NCBI GenBank assembly: GCA_009767595.1
Contig: VSDK01028318.1
Span: forward strand, 43,048-107,047
Length of the DNA: 64,000 nt
Direction: 5' to 3'
From: Symbiodinium kawagutii
Taxonomy: Eukaryota; Sar; Dinophyceae; Suessiales; Symbiodiniaceae
The position numbers were made by a program, and so were the translations under genes. The notes below the pieces were generated by a model. That model made no database searches. It had not been told where the DNA came from and saw only the letters and a list, made by a program, of their open reading frames with translations. Positions 23,014 to 34,810 of the stretch are shown here, in pieces (position 1 is the stretch's first letter; the number at the start of each line of letters is the position of its first letter).

Positions 23014-23050
<37 letters not shown>
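22845..23050. repeat. (CTAT)n microsatellite, interrupted
   Basis: About 200 bp of ATCTATCTATCT units with variant ACCT and ATCA blocks. The longest pure run is 22981-23050. Confidence 0.95.
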
Positions 23051-23879
23051 GTGCGGTGTTTGGGATCAAAGTGCGGAGACGTGTGCTTTCATACATTAGA
23101 TTAACTCAGACACACGCAGAGACCTGCATTTTTGGTTTCATACTGATGAGTTTTTTTGGCCAATGTGTCCATTTGTACCAACTATAGCTAAGGGTTCCTA
23201 CATATTCGTACGCAAGGTTTTCACATTGCACGCATGAACATGATCAACTGACCATGAACGCTCTAAGAACGATTACTGACCACCAGTACTGACAACTGAT
23301 GGAATTTCTTGTTTGGTCAATCATTGACCATGAGCATTTGAATCAACAAGTCAAAATCGTGCACATATATGATGCGGCAGATTGCCGTTTTTGTCCAAAT
23401 GAAGGCCTGGAGCCTGAACTAAGATCTCCAAGGTCTCAACCGACTTGGATGCACAGCTGGGGATAATTGAAATTGCCAGGAGTAGATATAGGTAGGTCTT
23501 GCCTCGTCCAAACCAAAGTTAGTGCGAAACACCACTTGCCCACACCAGGACATCATGGACATCAAGCGAGAAGACATGGAATCTTGCCGAAGCTGCAGCC
23601 CTGACAGCTGCACGAAGGTTATGAGTTCAATTTTCGGACATGTGACATTTCACTCCTGTACTGTTTTCATTTAGACTATTTTCTGGACCCATTCCCAACC
23701 TTCACATCCAACGCAGGTGCTTGCACTCATGCTGTCCACAAGAATGTTGTCAGCCACACTTGCCAAACCCTCGTGGCTACAATCAGCAAAGATCAGCAAA
23801 GATAAATTTGCCGCATGTGTCATGTGTGGATAAAGTTTCGCCAACAGCATGCTGTATGGAGGTAGCCAAGTGACATTAG

Positions 23880-24015
23880 GTACCAAGTTGGGTACCGCCA
23901 GTGCACTCAAGGAAACCATTTTCCATGCCCTCGATGATGATTGCTCTGGCGAAGTGTCCTACATTGAATTTTGCCGCTCGAAGCTGACGCAAATTCGACA
24001 ACCCACGGGCCATGG
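23880..24015 (+). CDS. Channel C-terminal exon with EF-hand
   Basis: Acceptor ACATTAG|. Contains ALDDDCSGEVSYIEFC: a canonical 12-residue EF-hand loop with acidic/oxygen ligands D1, D3, S5, S9 and E12, Gly at 6 and Val at 8. It is preceded by helix ALKETIFHAL. The loop begins at base 23933. Binding of calcium is expected from family knowledge. The same strand and order as the S4 and pore exons suggest a calcium-regulated voltage-gated channel. The donor is uncertain (CATG|GTTGAA, or a GA site earlier). Confidence 0.72.
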
Positions 24016-25760
24016 TTGAAAGCCTGATAATCTTGACAATGGCGTGGTCCAGCACTGGCCACCTACTTGTGTTCAATCTTTTGCTTGCATCATTGCCATT
24101 GAAGTGGTGATTTACCGTCGTAGAGGGTCTTCCACTGTGGATTTTCCCTGATTTTACACTAATTCTGGACCCTCAGCCTGTTTCACCTGGGCATTCCTCA
24201 CCCTTTCGTCCATGACCAGCGCAGTGGGATCCATGGAGTGCCGAGATAACGCGCGCCCAACGAGCTCAACTTGGCAGGGGAACCATCCAAGTTCTCATTG
24301 TTTAGTGCAGTTGTTTTGTTGTTTCAAATGTTCAATGCGTTTACTTTGTTTTTTTGTCAGATTGCAACTGACTTCTGCAACTTCAAGGTTGATGAACAAA
24401 TGTTTGTGATATTGGCATTGGATTGCGAACAAGATGGTAAATGGTACATGAAGACCAGACATTGAACCAAAAGACAAACAATTGAACGGTTCGGAGCAAG
24501 ATGGCAGAGAGAGGGTGACACTAAACGTAAATACTTTGTGGCGCACGGCTGTTTTGTTTCGGATGATCGACATGATCAGATTTAGGAAATGCTCCAGTAC
24601 GAGCCACTATGGTTGTTGGTCACCCTCAATTCGGGCAAGAGATGGAGAGAAACTCAAACTTACAAGTACCATGTTCACAAAGATTCTCTTCATATCTGAG
24701 CTTCTTAAACTGACAAATGCCATTTTCACAAAAACCTGATGTTTTGCCCTTGATCTTTATATCTGATGGATTCGGACATCGACTTTCGCGAGCCCACTGC
24801 GCCTTTGAGGCCAACATTTGGCCAGCTTTTGGGAACGCGATCCCGTGATGCTGCAATCCTTGGTGAAGCCTCTCCGCTGTGGAGCGGGATGGACCTGGGT
24901 TAGCTTCACTTGCCAGGTGAATGGATCAGGAAACTCCGCAACGTGCAGCCACAGAATGTGATAGAAGCAATTCACATGCACAGTGGTGGACAATTGACAC
25001 TTTGACACTTGAAGGAAGAGATGATAAGAAGGTATGTTTGGTTGATTCCTGCAACCATTGTGTGTTTTTTGGTACTTTGACTTACATTGACGCATGCAAT
25101 TTGTTTGCTCATGTGAGGTTGGCATGCTTAGCCATGCTGCAATTCATAGGGCTGTCCTACGGTTGGCCCCGAACTGCAGCTTTATCGTGTGGGCCTGACG
25201 TGAGCAGATGAGGTATTCCATCATGGAGATCCGGAAGGTGCTTGGTCGCGATGCTTGGCATGGTCCGATTCTTCAGGTGGATCCACCTGCGTAGAGGTGC
25301 GATGGCATCGTGGTCCTGGTTGGTTTGACCCAACGCCAGTTGGTGGCGTGGGCCATGCCTATGTGAAGGTCTGCCCCCTGCACGCGTGTGCACGCACCTG
25401 CCGGACAAGTACCATGAAAATCCACGAAATCCTTTCTCCCCAGGAGTTTTGCCGAAGCGGGGTTCCTTCTGAAGTTATGCTAAGAATGATTGTCAGTTCT
25501 AAGTTCAATGATTTTGTTAGCTGGGGCATACTTGACTATGTGTGTATATACTTTCCCTAGTGGGCGCTTGCTTGCAGATAAATCTGGAAGCGGGTTGGGC
25601 CCTGGGATAAGCATGAACTATCCAGAATTGCCTGGGTACGCCAACATGCTTTGGAAAACATAGGTTTTGCAACATGTTTGTTTCCATGTTTTTTCCGTTT
25701 TGCAACAGAAAACTTTGGGTAAGTCGTCAATTTTTCTGTGTTGCAACATGTTTTGCCCAG
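24016..25760. other. Intron-like stretch with weak candidates
   Basis: A frame at 24740-24900 (DSDIDFREPTAPLRPTFGQL) looks coding-like but its borders are unclear. Nothing else is recognised. Confidence 0.35.
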
Positions 25761-25898
25761 CCACTCACCCCGGGGGAAGCCAAGGAGATCATGGATACGC
25801 TCTCTCAACACGGCAAGATTCTGCAAGAGCAGAGTCAACTGCTGCGGGAGCATTTCCACGTGCCACCGCCTTGCGCGGCCACCCCTGAGTGGGTGTAG
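25761..25898 (+). CDS. Probable terminal exon of the channel gene
   Basis: Acceptor TGCCCAG|. Reads GEAKEIMDTLSQHGKILQEQ, then SQLLREHF and a Pro/Cys tail, with a TAG at 25896. The helical, Gln/Leu-rich end fits the coiled-coil tails that follow EF-hands in such channels. Assignment to this gene is by position only. Confidence 0.6.
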   Translation, partial: PLTPGEAKEIMDTLSQHGKILQEQSQLLREHFHVPPPCAATPEWV

Positions 25899-25957
25899 CT
25901 TGGTAGCTTCAGGAGATGGTTGCTGGTCCCCAGTCATTGCCCTTTGGTAGATGGGTG

Positions 25958-26048
25958 TTTCTCAAAATAGGGGACCCTGAAAATAGTTGGTTTACTATGA
26001 TAAATTGCTTATATAGGATGATTTTGGGGTACCCCTATTTTGAGAAAC
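25958..26048. mobile_element. MITE family 1, copy b
   Basis: TTTCTCAAAATAGGGGACCC at the left and GGGGTACCCCTATTTTGAG at the right, with GGTTTACTATGATAAATTGC inside. Same orientation as the 8.27-kb copy. No clear target-site duplication. Confidence 0.82.
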
Positions 26049-26610
26049 CACGAGATTCTTGTTTGACAGATTAAATCTAAAACTGGTATTTGGTCCGGTA
26101 GATTTTATGATTTTCTTGTTAGTTGGCAGGCAAGCCCTCCCCAAATCATAGAACTTCCATTGCCAGGTGAATGTACCGCAGAGTAATCATGTTGTGAACT
26201 GACATGCCCATTTTAGAACATTTTGAAACATTTCCGAGAACGAAGGTCAACCAATATACAATGGATTGATTGGGCCGCTGTTGCAACCACGATAGGCTTG
26301 GCAGAGGCTGGTTAATTGAAAGTAACCACACCAGGTGAGGATGTTATGTGCTAAAAAAATGTGTGTTTGTACCTTTATTTCCAAATTTGATGAAATTGGG
26401 ATGCATTTGTAAAAAAAACATCTCAAGCCCTGGCAAAAAAACACCTCAGGAGAGATGCTGCTTGATCAAGTCATCATTCAGTTGCAGAACTTCGGAGGCC
26501 CTGTTCAGCTTTGAATGTTACATTTGGTTACATTTGGTCGGTTTTTTTCAGCTCACATTTGTTCCCCACCTGTCAGGTGAGGGTTGTTAGATTTTATCAG
26601 AGCTGACTTC
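26049..26610. other. No gene recognised
   Basis: Short frames only, downstream of the probable channel stop codon. Confidence 0.5.
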
Positions 26611-26854
26611 TTCTCCTCCTCCTCCTCCTGTCCTCATCCTCCTCCTCCTCCTCCTCTCGCCTCCTCTTCTCGCCGGACCTCAACCACGACCAAGCGCGAC
26701 TAGTGGTTGCTGCCGGACCTCAACCACGAGCATGTATGCCTGCTGGTGGCTGCCGGACCTCAACCGCGACCAAGCGCGACTAGTGGTGGCTGCCGGACCT
26801 CAACCACAACCATCCGCGGCCAGTGGTGGCTGCCGGACCTCAACCACGACCATC
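26611..26854. repeat. (CTC)n tract and 40-bp minisatellite
   Basis: A TCC/CTC-rich tract leads into 40-bp units from 26672, each starting GCCGGACCTCAACCACGACC. Four full units and part of a fifth precede the gap, so the true array is probably longer. Confidence 0.92.
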
Positions 26855-27796
26855 NNNNNNNNNNNNNNNNNNNNNNNNNNNNNNNNNNNNNNNNNNNNNN
26901 NNNNNNNNNNNNNNNNNNNNNNNNNNNNNNNNNNNNNNNNNNNNNNNNNNNNNNNNNNNNNNNNNNNNNNNNNNNNNNNNNNNNNNNNNNNNNNNNNNNN
27001 NNNNNNNNNNNNNNNNNNNNNNNNNNNNNNNNNNNNNNNNNNNNNNNNNNNNNNNNNNNNNNNNNNNNNNNNNNNNNNNNNNNNNNNNNNNNNNNNNNNN
27101 NNNNNNNNNNNNNNNNNNNNNNNNNNNNNNNNNNNNNNNNNNNNNNNNNNNNNNNNNNNNNNNNNNNNNNNNNNNNNNNNNNNNNNNNNNNNNNNNNNNN
27201 NNNNNNNNNNNNNNNNNNNNNNNNNNNNNNNNNNNNNNNNNNNNNNNNNNNNNNNNNNNNNNNNNNNNNNNNNNNNNNNNNNNNNNNNNNNNNNNNNNNN
27301 NNNNNNNNNNNNNNNNNNNNNNNNNNNNNNNNNNNNNNNNNNNNNNNNNNNNNNNNNNNNNNNNNNNNNNNNNNNNNNNNNNNNNNNNNNNNNNNNNNNN
27401 NNNNNNNNNNNNNNNNNNNNNNNNNNNNNNNNNNNNNNNNNNNNNNNNNNNNNNNNNNNNNNNNNNNNNNNNNNNNNNNNNNNNNNNNNNNNNNNNNNNN
27501 NNNNNNNNNNNNNNNNNNNNNNNNNNNNNNNNNNNNNNNNNNNNNNNNNNNNNNNNNNNNNNNNNNNNNNNNNNNNNNNNNNNNNNNNNNNNNNNNNNNN
27601 NNNNNNNNNNNNNNNNNNNNNNNNNNNNNNNNNNNNNNNNNNNNNNNNNNNNNNNNNNNNNNNNNNNNNNNNNNNNNNNNNNNNNNNNNNNNNNNNNNNN
27701 NNNNNNNNNNNNNNNNNNNNNNNNNNNNNNNNNNNNNNNNNNNNNNNNNNNNNNNNNNNNNNNNNNNNNNNNNNNNNNNNNNNNNNNNNNNNNNNN
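26855..27796. other. Assembly gap (942 N)
   Basis: A run of N lies between two different tandem repeats, which explains why assembly failed here. Confidence 0.99.
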
Positions 27797-28460
27797 ATCA
27801 GGATAGAATGTCAGAGAGAATGTCAAAAGAAATGTCAGGATAGAATGTCAGAAGATATGTCAGAGAGAATGTCAGAAGAGATGTCAGAAGATATGTCAGA
27901 AAGAATGTCAGAAGAGATGTCAGGAAGAATGTCAAAAGAAATTCCAGAAAGAATGTCAGAGAGAATGTCAGAAGATATGTCAGAAAGAATGTCAGAAGAG
28001 ATGTCAGAAAGAATGTCAGAGAGAATGTCAAAAGATATGTCAGAAGACGTGTCAGAAAGAATGTCAGGAGACATGTCAGAAAGAATGTCAAAAGATATGT
28101 CAGAGAGAATGTCAAAAGATATGCCAGAAAGAATGTCAGAAAGAACGTCAGAAGATGTGCCAGAAAGGATGTCAGAAAGAATGTCAGAGAGAATGTCAAA
28201 AGATATGTCAGAAGACGTGTCAGAAAGAATGTCAGGAGACATGTCAGAAAGAATGTCAAAAGATATGTCAGAGAGAATGTCAAAAGATATGCCAGAAAGA
28301 ATGTCAGAAAGAACGTCAGAAGATGTGCCAGAAAGGATGTCAGAAAGAATGTCAGAGAGAATGTCAGAGGATATGTCAGAAGACATGTCAGAAAGAATGT
28401 CAGAAGAGATGTCAGAAGATATGTCAGAAAGAATGTCATTCTAAATGTCGGAGAGAATGT
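27797..28460. repeat. 12-bp minisatellite with 168-bp higher-order unit
   Basis: About 55 units of an AGAATGTCAGAA-type 12-mer. The block starting at 28028 repeats almost exactly from 28196, giving a 168-bp higher-order period. Because 12 is divisible by three, frames on both strands stay open (MSERMSED-like), but this is a by-product of the repeat. Confidence 0.93.
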
Positions 28461-28674
28461 CAGACAAAAGTGGAGTCAACAAGCGGTGTTGAAATGACAT
28501 GGTGGGGATCACTCGAAGTAAAGTAATTTACGTTTGGATGTTTTTTGCTTCCAGCTGCCCCCGTGGTGTCGCCTCGCCTAGGCCACCAGACTTGCACAGC
28601 TTCGCTGCTTTGCAAGACCCCTGGCGTGCAGCAGTGGCGGGGGGGGGGCCCCACCGTGGATTCACCGGGCCCAG

Positions 28675-28794
28675 GGCACGGCCGGGCCTAGCGAAACCGC
28701 CCAGGATGAGCTCCGGCCCTTGCTGGAAAAAGCCTCCATGTTGGTCATTGAAGCCTTGCCCCTGGAGATTGCCACAGCCTTTGAGGAGAAAAGA
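28675..28794 (+). CDS. Candidate exon, helical protein
   Basis: Acceptor GCCCAG| and donor AAGA|GTGGGT enclose 40 codons. The product contains QDELRPLLEKASMLVIEALP and LEIATAFEEKR, a credible helical sequence. The family is not recognised. Confidence 0.55.
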
Positions 28795-31154
28795 GTGGGT
28801 GAAGTGGGCTGATGAAAAACCACATATCATTTAAAATAATTGAGCATGGATAAATGATATGTTTATATAAAGAGATAAATATTTTTCTGATATATGTGAA
28901 GATATACTTGTTGTATAAATAAAGAGGGTACGGTACATGTCCAGCATCCAAGTGATCGCTACGTGAAAGCCGGAGTTCGAGAGTGACCAAAAAGTCCTTC
29001 GCCATGCCAAGTGAATACATAGCAATCAGTGTCAGTTTCAACCCCTGCCATGCATGCTCCCTAGGCTTGGCAGACACTGATTTTGTTTGGCTGGTGGTTT
29101 GATTGACATGTTTTATCATTTTTCATTTTCCCCAGTAGCAGATGCTGGGTCGACCAATATTTTTCATAGGGGTTATGACTACCCGTTGATCCACGGCATG
29201 CCAAAGCAGAGCGGCGACCAAGTTTTCAAGTGGTCGGCCCAAGGTAAGGGTTGCGAACGGTTCATAGCCCAGGAAGTCATTTTGTCCCGCTGAGAAGTCG
29301 TACACTAATACGCTATCCAGACCAGGTGCAGTCAAAAAAATGCGTGCTTCGGACTATTGCTTATGGTCCTGGCAGCCTCGCATGGTATGAGAACTAATGT
29401 CCAGTAACCAGTGATGCCAGTGGCGGTAGATATCAGTAGATGTTTGCCGCTTGCCTTCTTGTAATGTTTTGTTTTTTTGTTTTCTGCATTTTTATTTCTA
29501 TATATCAAAATGCCTACGCATATTATCTTACATTATGCATGCGAACATTTGTTCATATGTATTTTCCTTCTCAAACTATCATGATGTTACATGCCAGTTT
29601 GATTCTTTGAGGCTTCAGCTTCATGTAAGGCAACTCCTTTTCCCTGGTGAAGCTCTTGGCAGATCTGACATCGCTGCCAGGACGACAAAGCAAGAGCCTC
29701 TCCTTTGGCCCAAGAGAAGGTACCCGTAACCTGCGGCACATCCACAGGGAACTCATTCACCAAAGGTTACACACAACAGGGAGCTGGTGGTATATAGCAA
29801 CGATGTTTGATGCAGATGTTCATGATCTAATCCTCAGCACATGCTGACAGTTCTTGCTTGTCCACTGTTCCCTTGACCAACGAGGGCCAATCAGCAAACA
29901 GTGGGCAGCCATCAAGGATGAAGGAGAGATCATGAATCAAGAGTGGTCAGTTTTTACCCCGTTTCATTCCCACATTAACCATGACAGTAGTGCATGTTTA
30001 CCAACATTTGGGTCCGTTTATGGCAATGGGCAATTCCTAGTGAATCTACCATACTTGGAGTATGGGGTATGAGGAGAGGCAATCAACAAATGGGATGCAT
30101 CAAAAAAAGAAGGGATGTACCCAAAAAAATTGAATACATCAAAAAAAATGCATGCAAGATCTAGGGAACAGGAAAGCAAGCAAGGAAGGAAGCAAGGAAG
30201 GAACTTGCACAGAAGCAACGAAGCCAGCAAGCAAGCAAGCAAGCAAGCAAGGAAGCAAGGGAGTAAGGAAGCAATGAAGCCCTAAAACTATACACCTGTG
30301 GAAAATGGAAGGTAAGATGTCCCAAACCCTGCAAATACTGTCCCGAAGGGAATCCCAAAAACCATTCAAAACAGAGAGGAACATTCTCAAATTAAAGCTG
30401 CGCCCCTTTCCTTTTTTTATGGACAGACACTCATATTTGTTTTGATCCCTGGCATATTTTTCTTGAAACCATTCGTTTTCATAAATGCTACGTTTTCCTT
30501 CTGTTTTGGGAACTCTTTTTTTTCTTGATGCATCCCAATTTTTTGTTGATTCTTCGTCCTCAATTTGTTTGATGAATCCCAATACTTTTGTTGATCCCTC
30601 TCTGGGAGTATGTGGGATAGTCGTACCATCATCGACTATGCCATGTGCCTCAGGCTGCTCGATGGAAGGAATGGACGAGTTCAGCTGAAGACGGCCACGG
30701 CTTAGGCAAATCCCCGCAGCTGCCATTGCCCTGGAAGGAACATGTCAAGAACTCGCCACCTTTGTTCCTATCATTGCCCATGTTTAGCTTCGATTCACCA
30801 CCGTTCTGCTACGCAATATAAACTAATGTTGGACAGATTTATAGAATATATATACAACATTGTCATATAAGTCTTTTGATTGAGTGGCATTATGGAAGAA
30901 GTGTGTTTTGCAGTGGCACATGGAGACAAGGTCCCCTTCCAACACTTAGAAGGTCAGCAACTTTGCATCCCTAAGTTCTATCTCAAAGCTAGCGACAGCT
31001 AGTGAGTGGGAATTGTTTTGGTGTACTGTGTATCGGCATGGTGCATTTCCCTTGGCTTCATGTGGTAATGATCATGGCTTGGAAGCAGCTGCGGGGTTCG
31101 GTGGCTCAACCATCGAAACATCAACGGTTCTCGCCGTCTCCGCTCTCGTGACAG
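28795..31154. other. No gene recognised
   Basis: Short frames. 30170-30275 is a (GCAA/GGAA)n tract. A frame at 29130-29290 is open but has no motif. Confidence 0.45.
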
Positions 31155-31232
31155 GTTCAGAACAACGTGCTGGTGCAAGTGATGTTGCTGGGCCAAGTCC
31201 GATCGAGTTCCGAGTTGCGGACTGATTACCGA
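31155..31232 (+). CDS. Candidate exon
   Basis: Acceptor GACAG|, reading VQNNVLVQVMLLGQVRSSSE, then LRTDYRVAARG. Coding-like composition; competing frames are also open. The donor is uncertain. Confidence 0.4.
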
Positions 31233-31540
31233 GTGGCAGCCCGCGGAAGTATCAGATAACGATGGTGTTCATGGGCATTTGTAATTGATATGTGCAGAGC
31301 ACTCATGAATGATCATAAGATATCATAAGCACTCATAAAAAGACCGTCCATGATCAATTCAGGTGCTCACAAGGTTGTTGATGCAGCGTCTCTCTTTGTT
31401 TCTCCTGGCGCCGGTGTCAGAGGTTTCGCCGAGCACCGATGCCTTTGGAAAGAGGATCGAAGAGCAGTTTCTATCTTTGTGTCCCTTGGATATTTTCTGG
31501 TTGGTGGTCTTAATTCTTTAAACGTGTTTCATTTTCTAAA
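31233..31540. other. No secure gene
   Basis: A block at 31385-31490 is open in two frames (one reads VSEVSPSTDAFGKRIEEQFL). Not secure enough to call. Confidence 0.35.
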
Positions 31541-31632
31541 GTAATCATTGGTTGATTTTCCCTATTGTTCATTAACAATTGGTTGGTTGACCAATATTTT
31601 TCATTACGGGGTGGTTCAACCACCAACCAGTT
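31541..31632. mobile_element. MITE-like family 2, copy b
   Basis: Shares TGGTTGGTTGACCAATATTT and the terminal GGTTCAACCACCAACCAG with the copies at 6.8 and 34.7 kb. The left terminus is degraded. Confidence 0.65.
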
Positions 31633-32762
31633 TTGGATCGGTGGCTTGTCACCTTGGCCATGGCTTGGAAGCCATGGATGATGAGTGCCTCTGGCCATGC
31701 GCCAGACAATGATTTGCAAATTGGGATGGGGCAGGTGGGCGTTTATTTTGACACAACTGGTTTTTGAGAATTTGAAGGGCATATAAATACACAATGCTAT
31801 GTGCGCGCATGCAGAGGTGGCATATAAATACACAATCCGCAATAATTTATATTCTCGAAGCTGCAGAATAAATGGCTCCCTGTGCAGCTACTATTGGTGT
31901 TCTTTGCATGTGAGCACCCAACAGAATATACATTATCGGCCGGAATGGTGGCTACATGAACCACAACTTATTTTGTTGAAATCACACCAACATTATATCC
32001 CGATACATCCCGATTATCGTTCTCCCGTTCCGCCGGAGTTGTTTGTGGATGGGTGACTAAGCAATCCGCCACCAGGTGATGCTTTCGAGCACCGGATACG
32101 AGAAGCAGATTCCTTTCAGCCACTGGACTCGGAAGTAGCAGAGTGCCACTCCGAAGGTCTTAGCTGGTTCATAAAATATTCCTACATAGAATATTATGAT
32201 GCATAAATGTTTGCGTGTGTATGGATTATGCGTGAGTTTTCACATGTTTGCATGTAGTCATCGTTATTTTATGAAGCCATTAGTCATGGATACCCATGAC
32301 AGAACTTGTGTTTGGTTTTATAATCCATTACACTTTAATGTCAATCATCGGGTGCATCATGTGTCGCAGTCTCCACCCCCAAAATTGCTGTTTTGACAGG
32401 GTAACTTACCCATTTGAGGGCGCTTCAGTTTTCAGAAGCGCAATCATCAAACTTGATGATATTTTGATGAAATTTTTGCACAGCTTGATTTCCCCTTAGA
32501 TGATGTCATGGCAATGCCTTTTGGATGAATCACTTCTTCGCTGGCAACTGAGGGTCCGCTACATGCTGGATAGCGGATCCTGCCAGTCTCTGTGCATATC
32601 TTGATATGCCTAGGGTCGACCAAAATTCTTGATGATACACCCCTACTAAACCTGCACACTCCATATACCTCAAGTCGACCTCAGCGATATCCAGCCCTTA
32701 CTGCAACAAACGACTTCAAGTGTCAACGGGCAGAGTTCCCCCGGACCACTTCATGGGGCCAG
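31633..32762. other. No gene recognised
   Basis: Short AT-rich frames; no motif. Confidence 0.45.
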
Positions 32763-32888
32763 GCAAAGATGTCGGAGCTTGGTCGACTATTTGAAGGTCT
32801 TGAAGGCAGAAACTTGCGCATCACGAAGAGGTTGCTGACGTTACTTGAGATGTTGCAAGGGGCTATGCTGCCTGAAATTTTCAGACAG
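32763..32888 (+). CDS. Candidate exon, helical protein
   Basis: Acceptor GGCCAG| and donor ACAG|GTTTAG. Reads MSELGRLFEGLEGRNLRITK, then RLLTLLEMLQGAMLPEIFRQ: 42 codons of convincing helical sequence. The family is not recognised. Confidence 0.6.
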
Positions 32889-33165
32889 GTTTAGTACCAG
32901 CAATGACCGATTTGGAAATTAATTGGTCAATTGTGTTTACACTTTTGCAGAATGCTAGGGAAGTGCTTTCAGCCACTGACAAGGGCAGACGCGCACATGT
33001 CGCATACTTGCGTAATCATGCATGCATATACAGGTCGCAAATGTGTGTATATAGATGCAATCATACATGCAGTTGCATGCGTAGCTTAATAGAAGTAAAC
33101 CCACATATCTCTTAGTATCAATATTGCAAATCTATTTCGATAGATAAGAGACAGATACATGCATC

Positions 33166-33199
<34 letters not shown>

Positions 33200-34385
33200 A
33201 TATTTGTATATTCATGTTTGTGCAACTGAGCGTTTGGTGAAAGCCACATGGCCCCTTGGATCCTGCAAAGATGATTGATATAGAATATAGAATAGACGAA
33301 GAAAATGAGAGTGCGTCTTACTTATGGCCTGAACAGGTTGCTTCTGAATGTAAATTGTTTGCCCCCAAAACCACTTGCCCTTTGAATTAGCGGATTCAAT
33401 GACGGTGTCTCATACTCACTGGTCAAGACCGTTGAGAGCCAACTTCCTGCAAAGCAAACAGTTCTAGCTCTACAAATCTGTACGGTATTTTTGTTTGTCA
33501 ATCAGTGTTCTCAATTGATTAATTCAGACATGGGCAATCGCCGCAAAAGCTTTGACACTTTCATTTTCTTTGTGAGGGTTATTTGTCAGCTGGAATGCAC
33601 CGTGCCTGTGTCCGCCTCTACCGAGGAAGCTGCAAGTGGACAAAGAGCCTGTTGCCTAGAAGTGCAAGTTTGATAATCAGCGGCGAAGATTCTGCCCATA
33701 ACCATTTCCCAGCGAGATCTCTCCCGTTCTATCCCTGACACCTCATACGCAGTACACTATATATTGACTTGCGTGATGCGAGCTATCACAGCATCATCAG
33801 GGCACATTGCCAGTTTTTTTGAATATGTTCACATGCGGCTATATGCATAAAATCTATATATACAAATATATATATATGAGTTGTGCATGCGTGCATCTAT
33901 GCTTTTTTTATTGTTATTTTTTTAATGATCCCACCAAAGCAACGCAGAATCACCACTGGATCATGTTATTGCGCATGGGCCCCGAAGCGTTTCATCACGA
34001 CAATAGTACTGCAGAATGAGGCCTGACCTAGATACTGTTGATGGAAGTCATCATGCACCAGCTTATCAGTGGGTTAGCTCAAACACACGTTTCAATGACG
34101 GTGCTTGACGAAAGCAGCCTCGCATCCCCAACAGCGGTGTCATGCCATGGGTTTTTCAAGATTTGCCATGGAGTTCCTTTAAACTTTAATCATCTTAGTG
34201 CGAAGTGATGACATGCAGTGAGAGCTACCTTGCAAGACCGGCACCTGTCGGTAGCGTTGGGCCGGTGACATGAAATTGGCATTCGATAAACTGACCCCGG
34301 GGGCGTCAAAGGTTAACCAGAAAAACCTCCGACCTGGTTTCATGTCAGTTGCAGTTTGTTATGTTGAATGAGTTTCCACAAACAT
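32889..34385. other. No gene recognised
   Basis: (TA)n/(TG)n at 33164-33200 and AT-rich tracts at 33845-33880. No exon is supported. Confidence 0.5.
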
Positions 34386-34510
34386 GACTGGCTGCTGCTT
34401 TTGAACATCTTTGATTTTCCCTAGTGACTATTGACAAATATTGACAAATTGTTGGTTGGCTGACTAATATTTTTCATAGGGCTTGAATGGGCTTGAAACC
34501 ACCAACCAGA
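34386..34510. mobile_element. MITE-like family 2, copy c
   Basis: The right end TTGAAACCACCAACCAG and the interior TTGGTTGGCTGACTAATATT match the next copy only 200 bp away. The left end is decayed and there is a short internal duplication (GACAAATATTGACAAATT). Confidence 0.65.
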
Positions 34511-34703
34511 AAACTATTTTAGTTGTAGTTAGTTATCCCTTACTCTGATGGGTAGGTGACCAGCCGTTGAGCTTGATGGGCGTGCGAAGCTGGACCTGCT
34601 GGTGATCATGGTTTCACGGCTGTCTTGTCCGAGTCAGAACTCAGTCCCGCGTGTAGTCATTGAGATAGCGAAGCAAGGACAACGTCGTAGCTGTCAACAA
34701 TAC

Positions 34704-34810
34704 TAAACTGGCTGGTGGTTTCAAACATGTTTTTATTTTCACTAATAATCATTAACACTTGGTTGGTTGACTAATATTTTTTGTGGGGGTTGAAACCACC
34801 AACCAGTAAA
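34704..34810. mobile_element. MITE-like family 2, copy d, best preserved
   Basis: The core 34708-34806 starts CTGGCTGGTGGTTTCAA and ends TTGAAACCACCAACCAG, 17-bp inverted termini with one mismatch. TAAA flanks both sides, a possible 4-bp target duplication. 99 bp, non-coding. Confidence 0.8.

Larger units (their letters stand above)
21964..23879. other. Intron with MITE copy and tetranucleotide repeats
   Basis: Apart from the mobile element and repeats listed separately nothing is recognised, except an open tail at 21970-22035 (FHMLHLQKMKFKSHD) that could continue an EF-hand exon. Confidence 0.45.

Noticed and set aside
26707..27843. Frames running through the N gap
   Set aside because: Most of their length is unknown bases; the ends are minisatellite.
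27797..28444. Long MSERMSED-type repeat protein and minus-strand Leu/Ser-rich frame
   Set aside because: 12-bp tandem repeat with no start, no flanking exon structure and no unique sequence; equally open in other frames.
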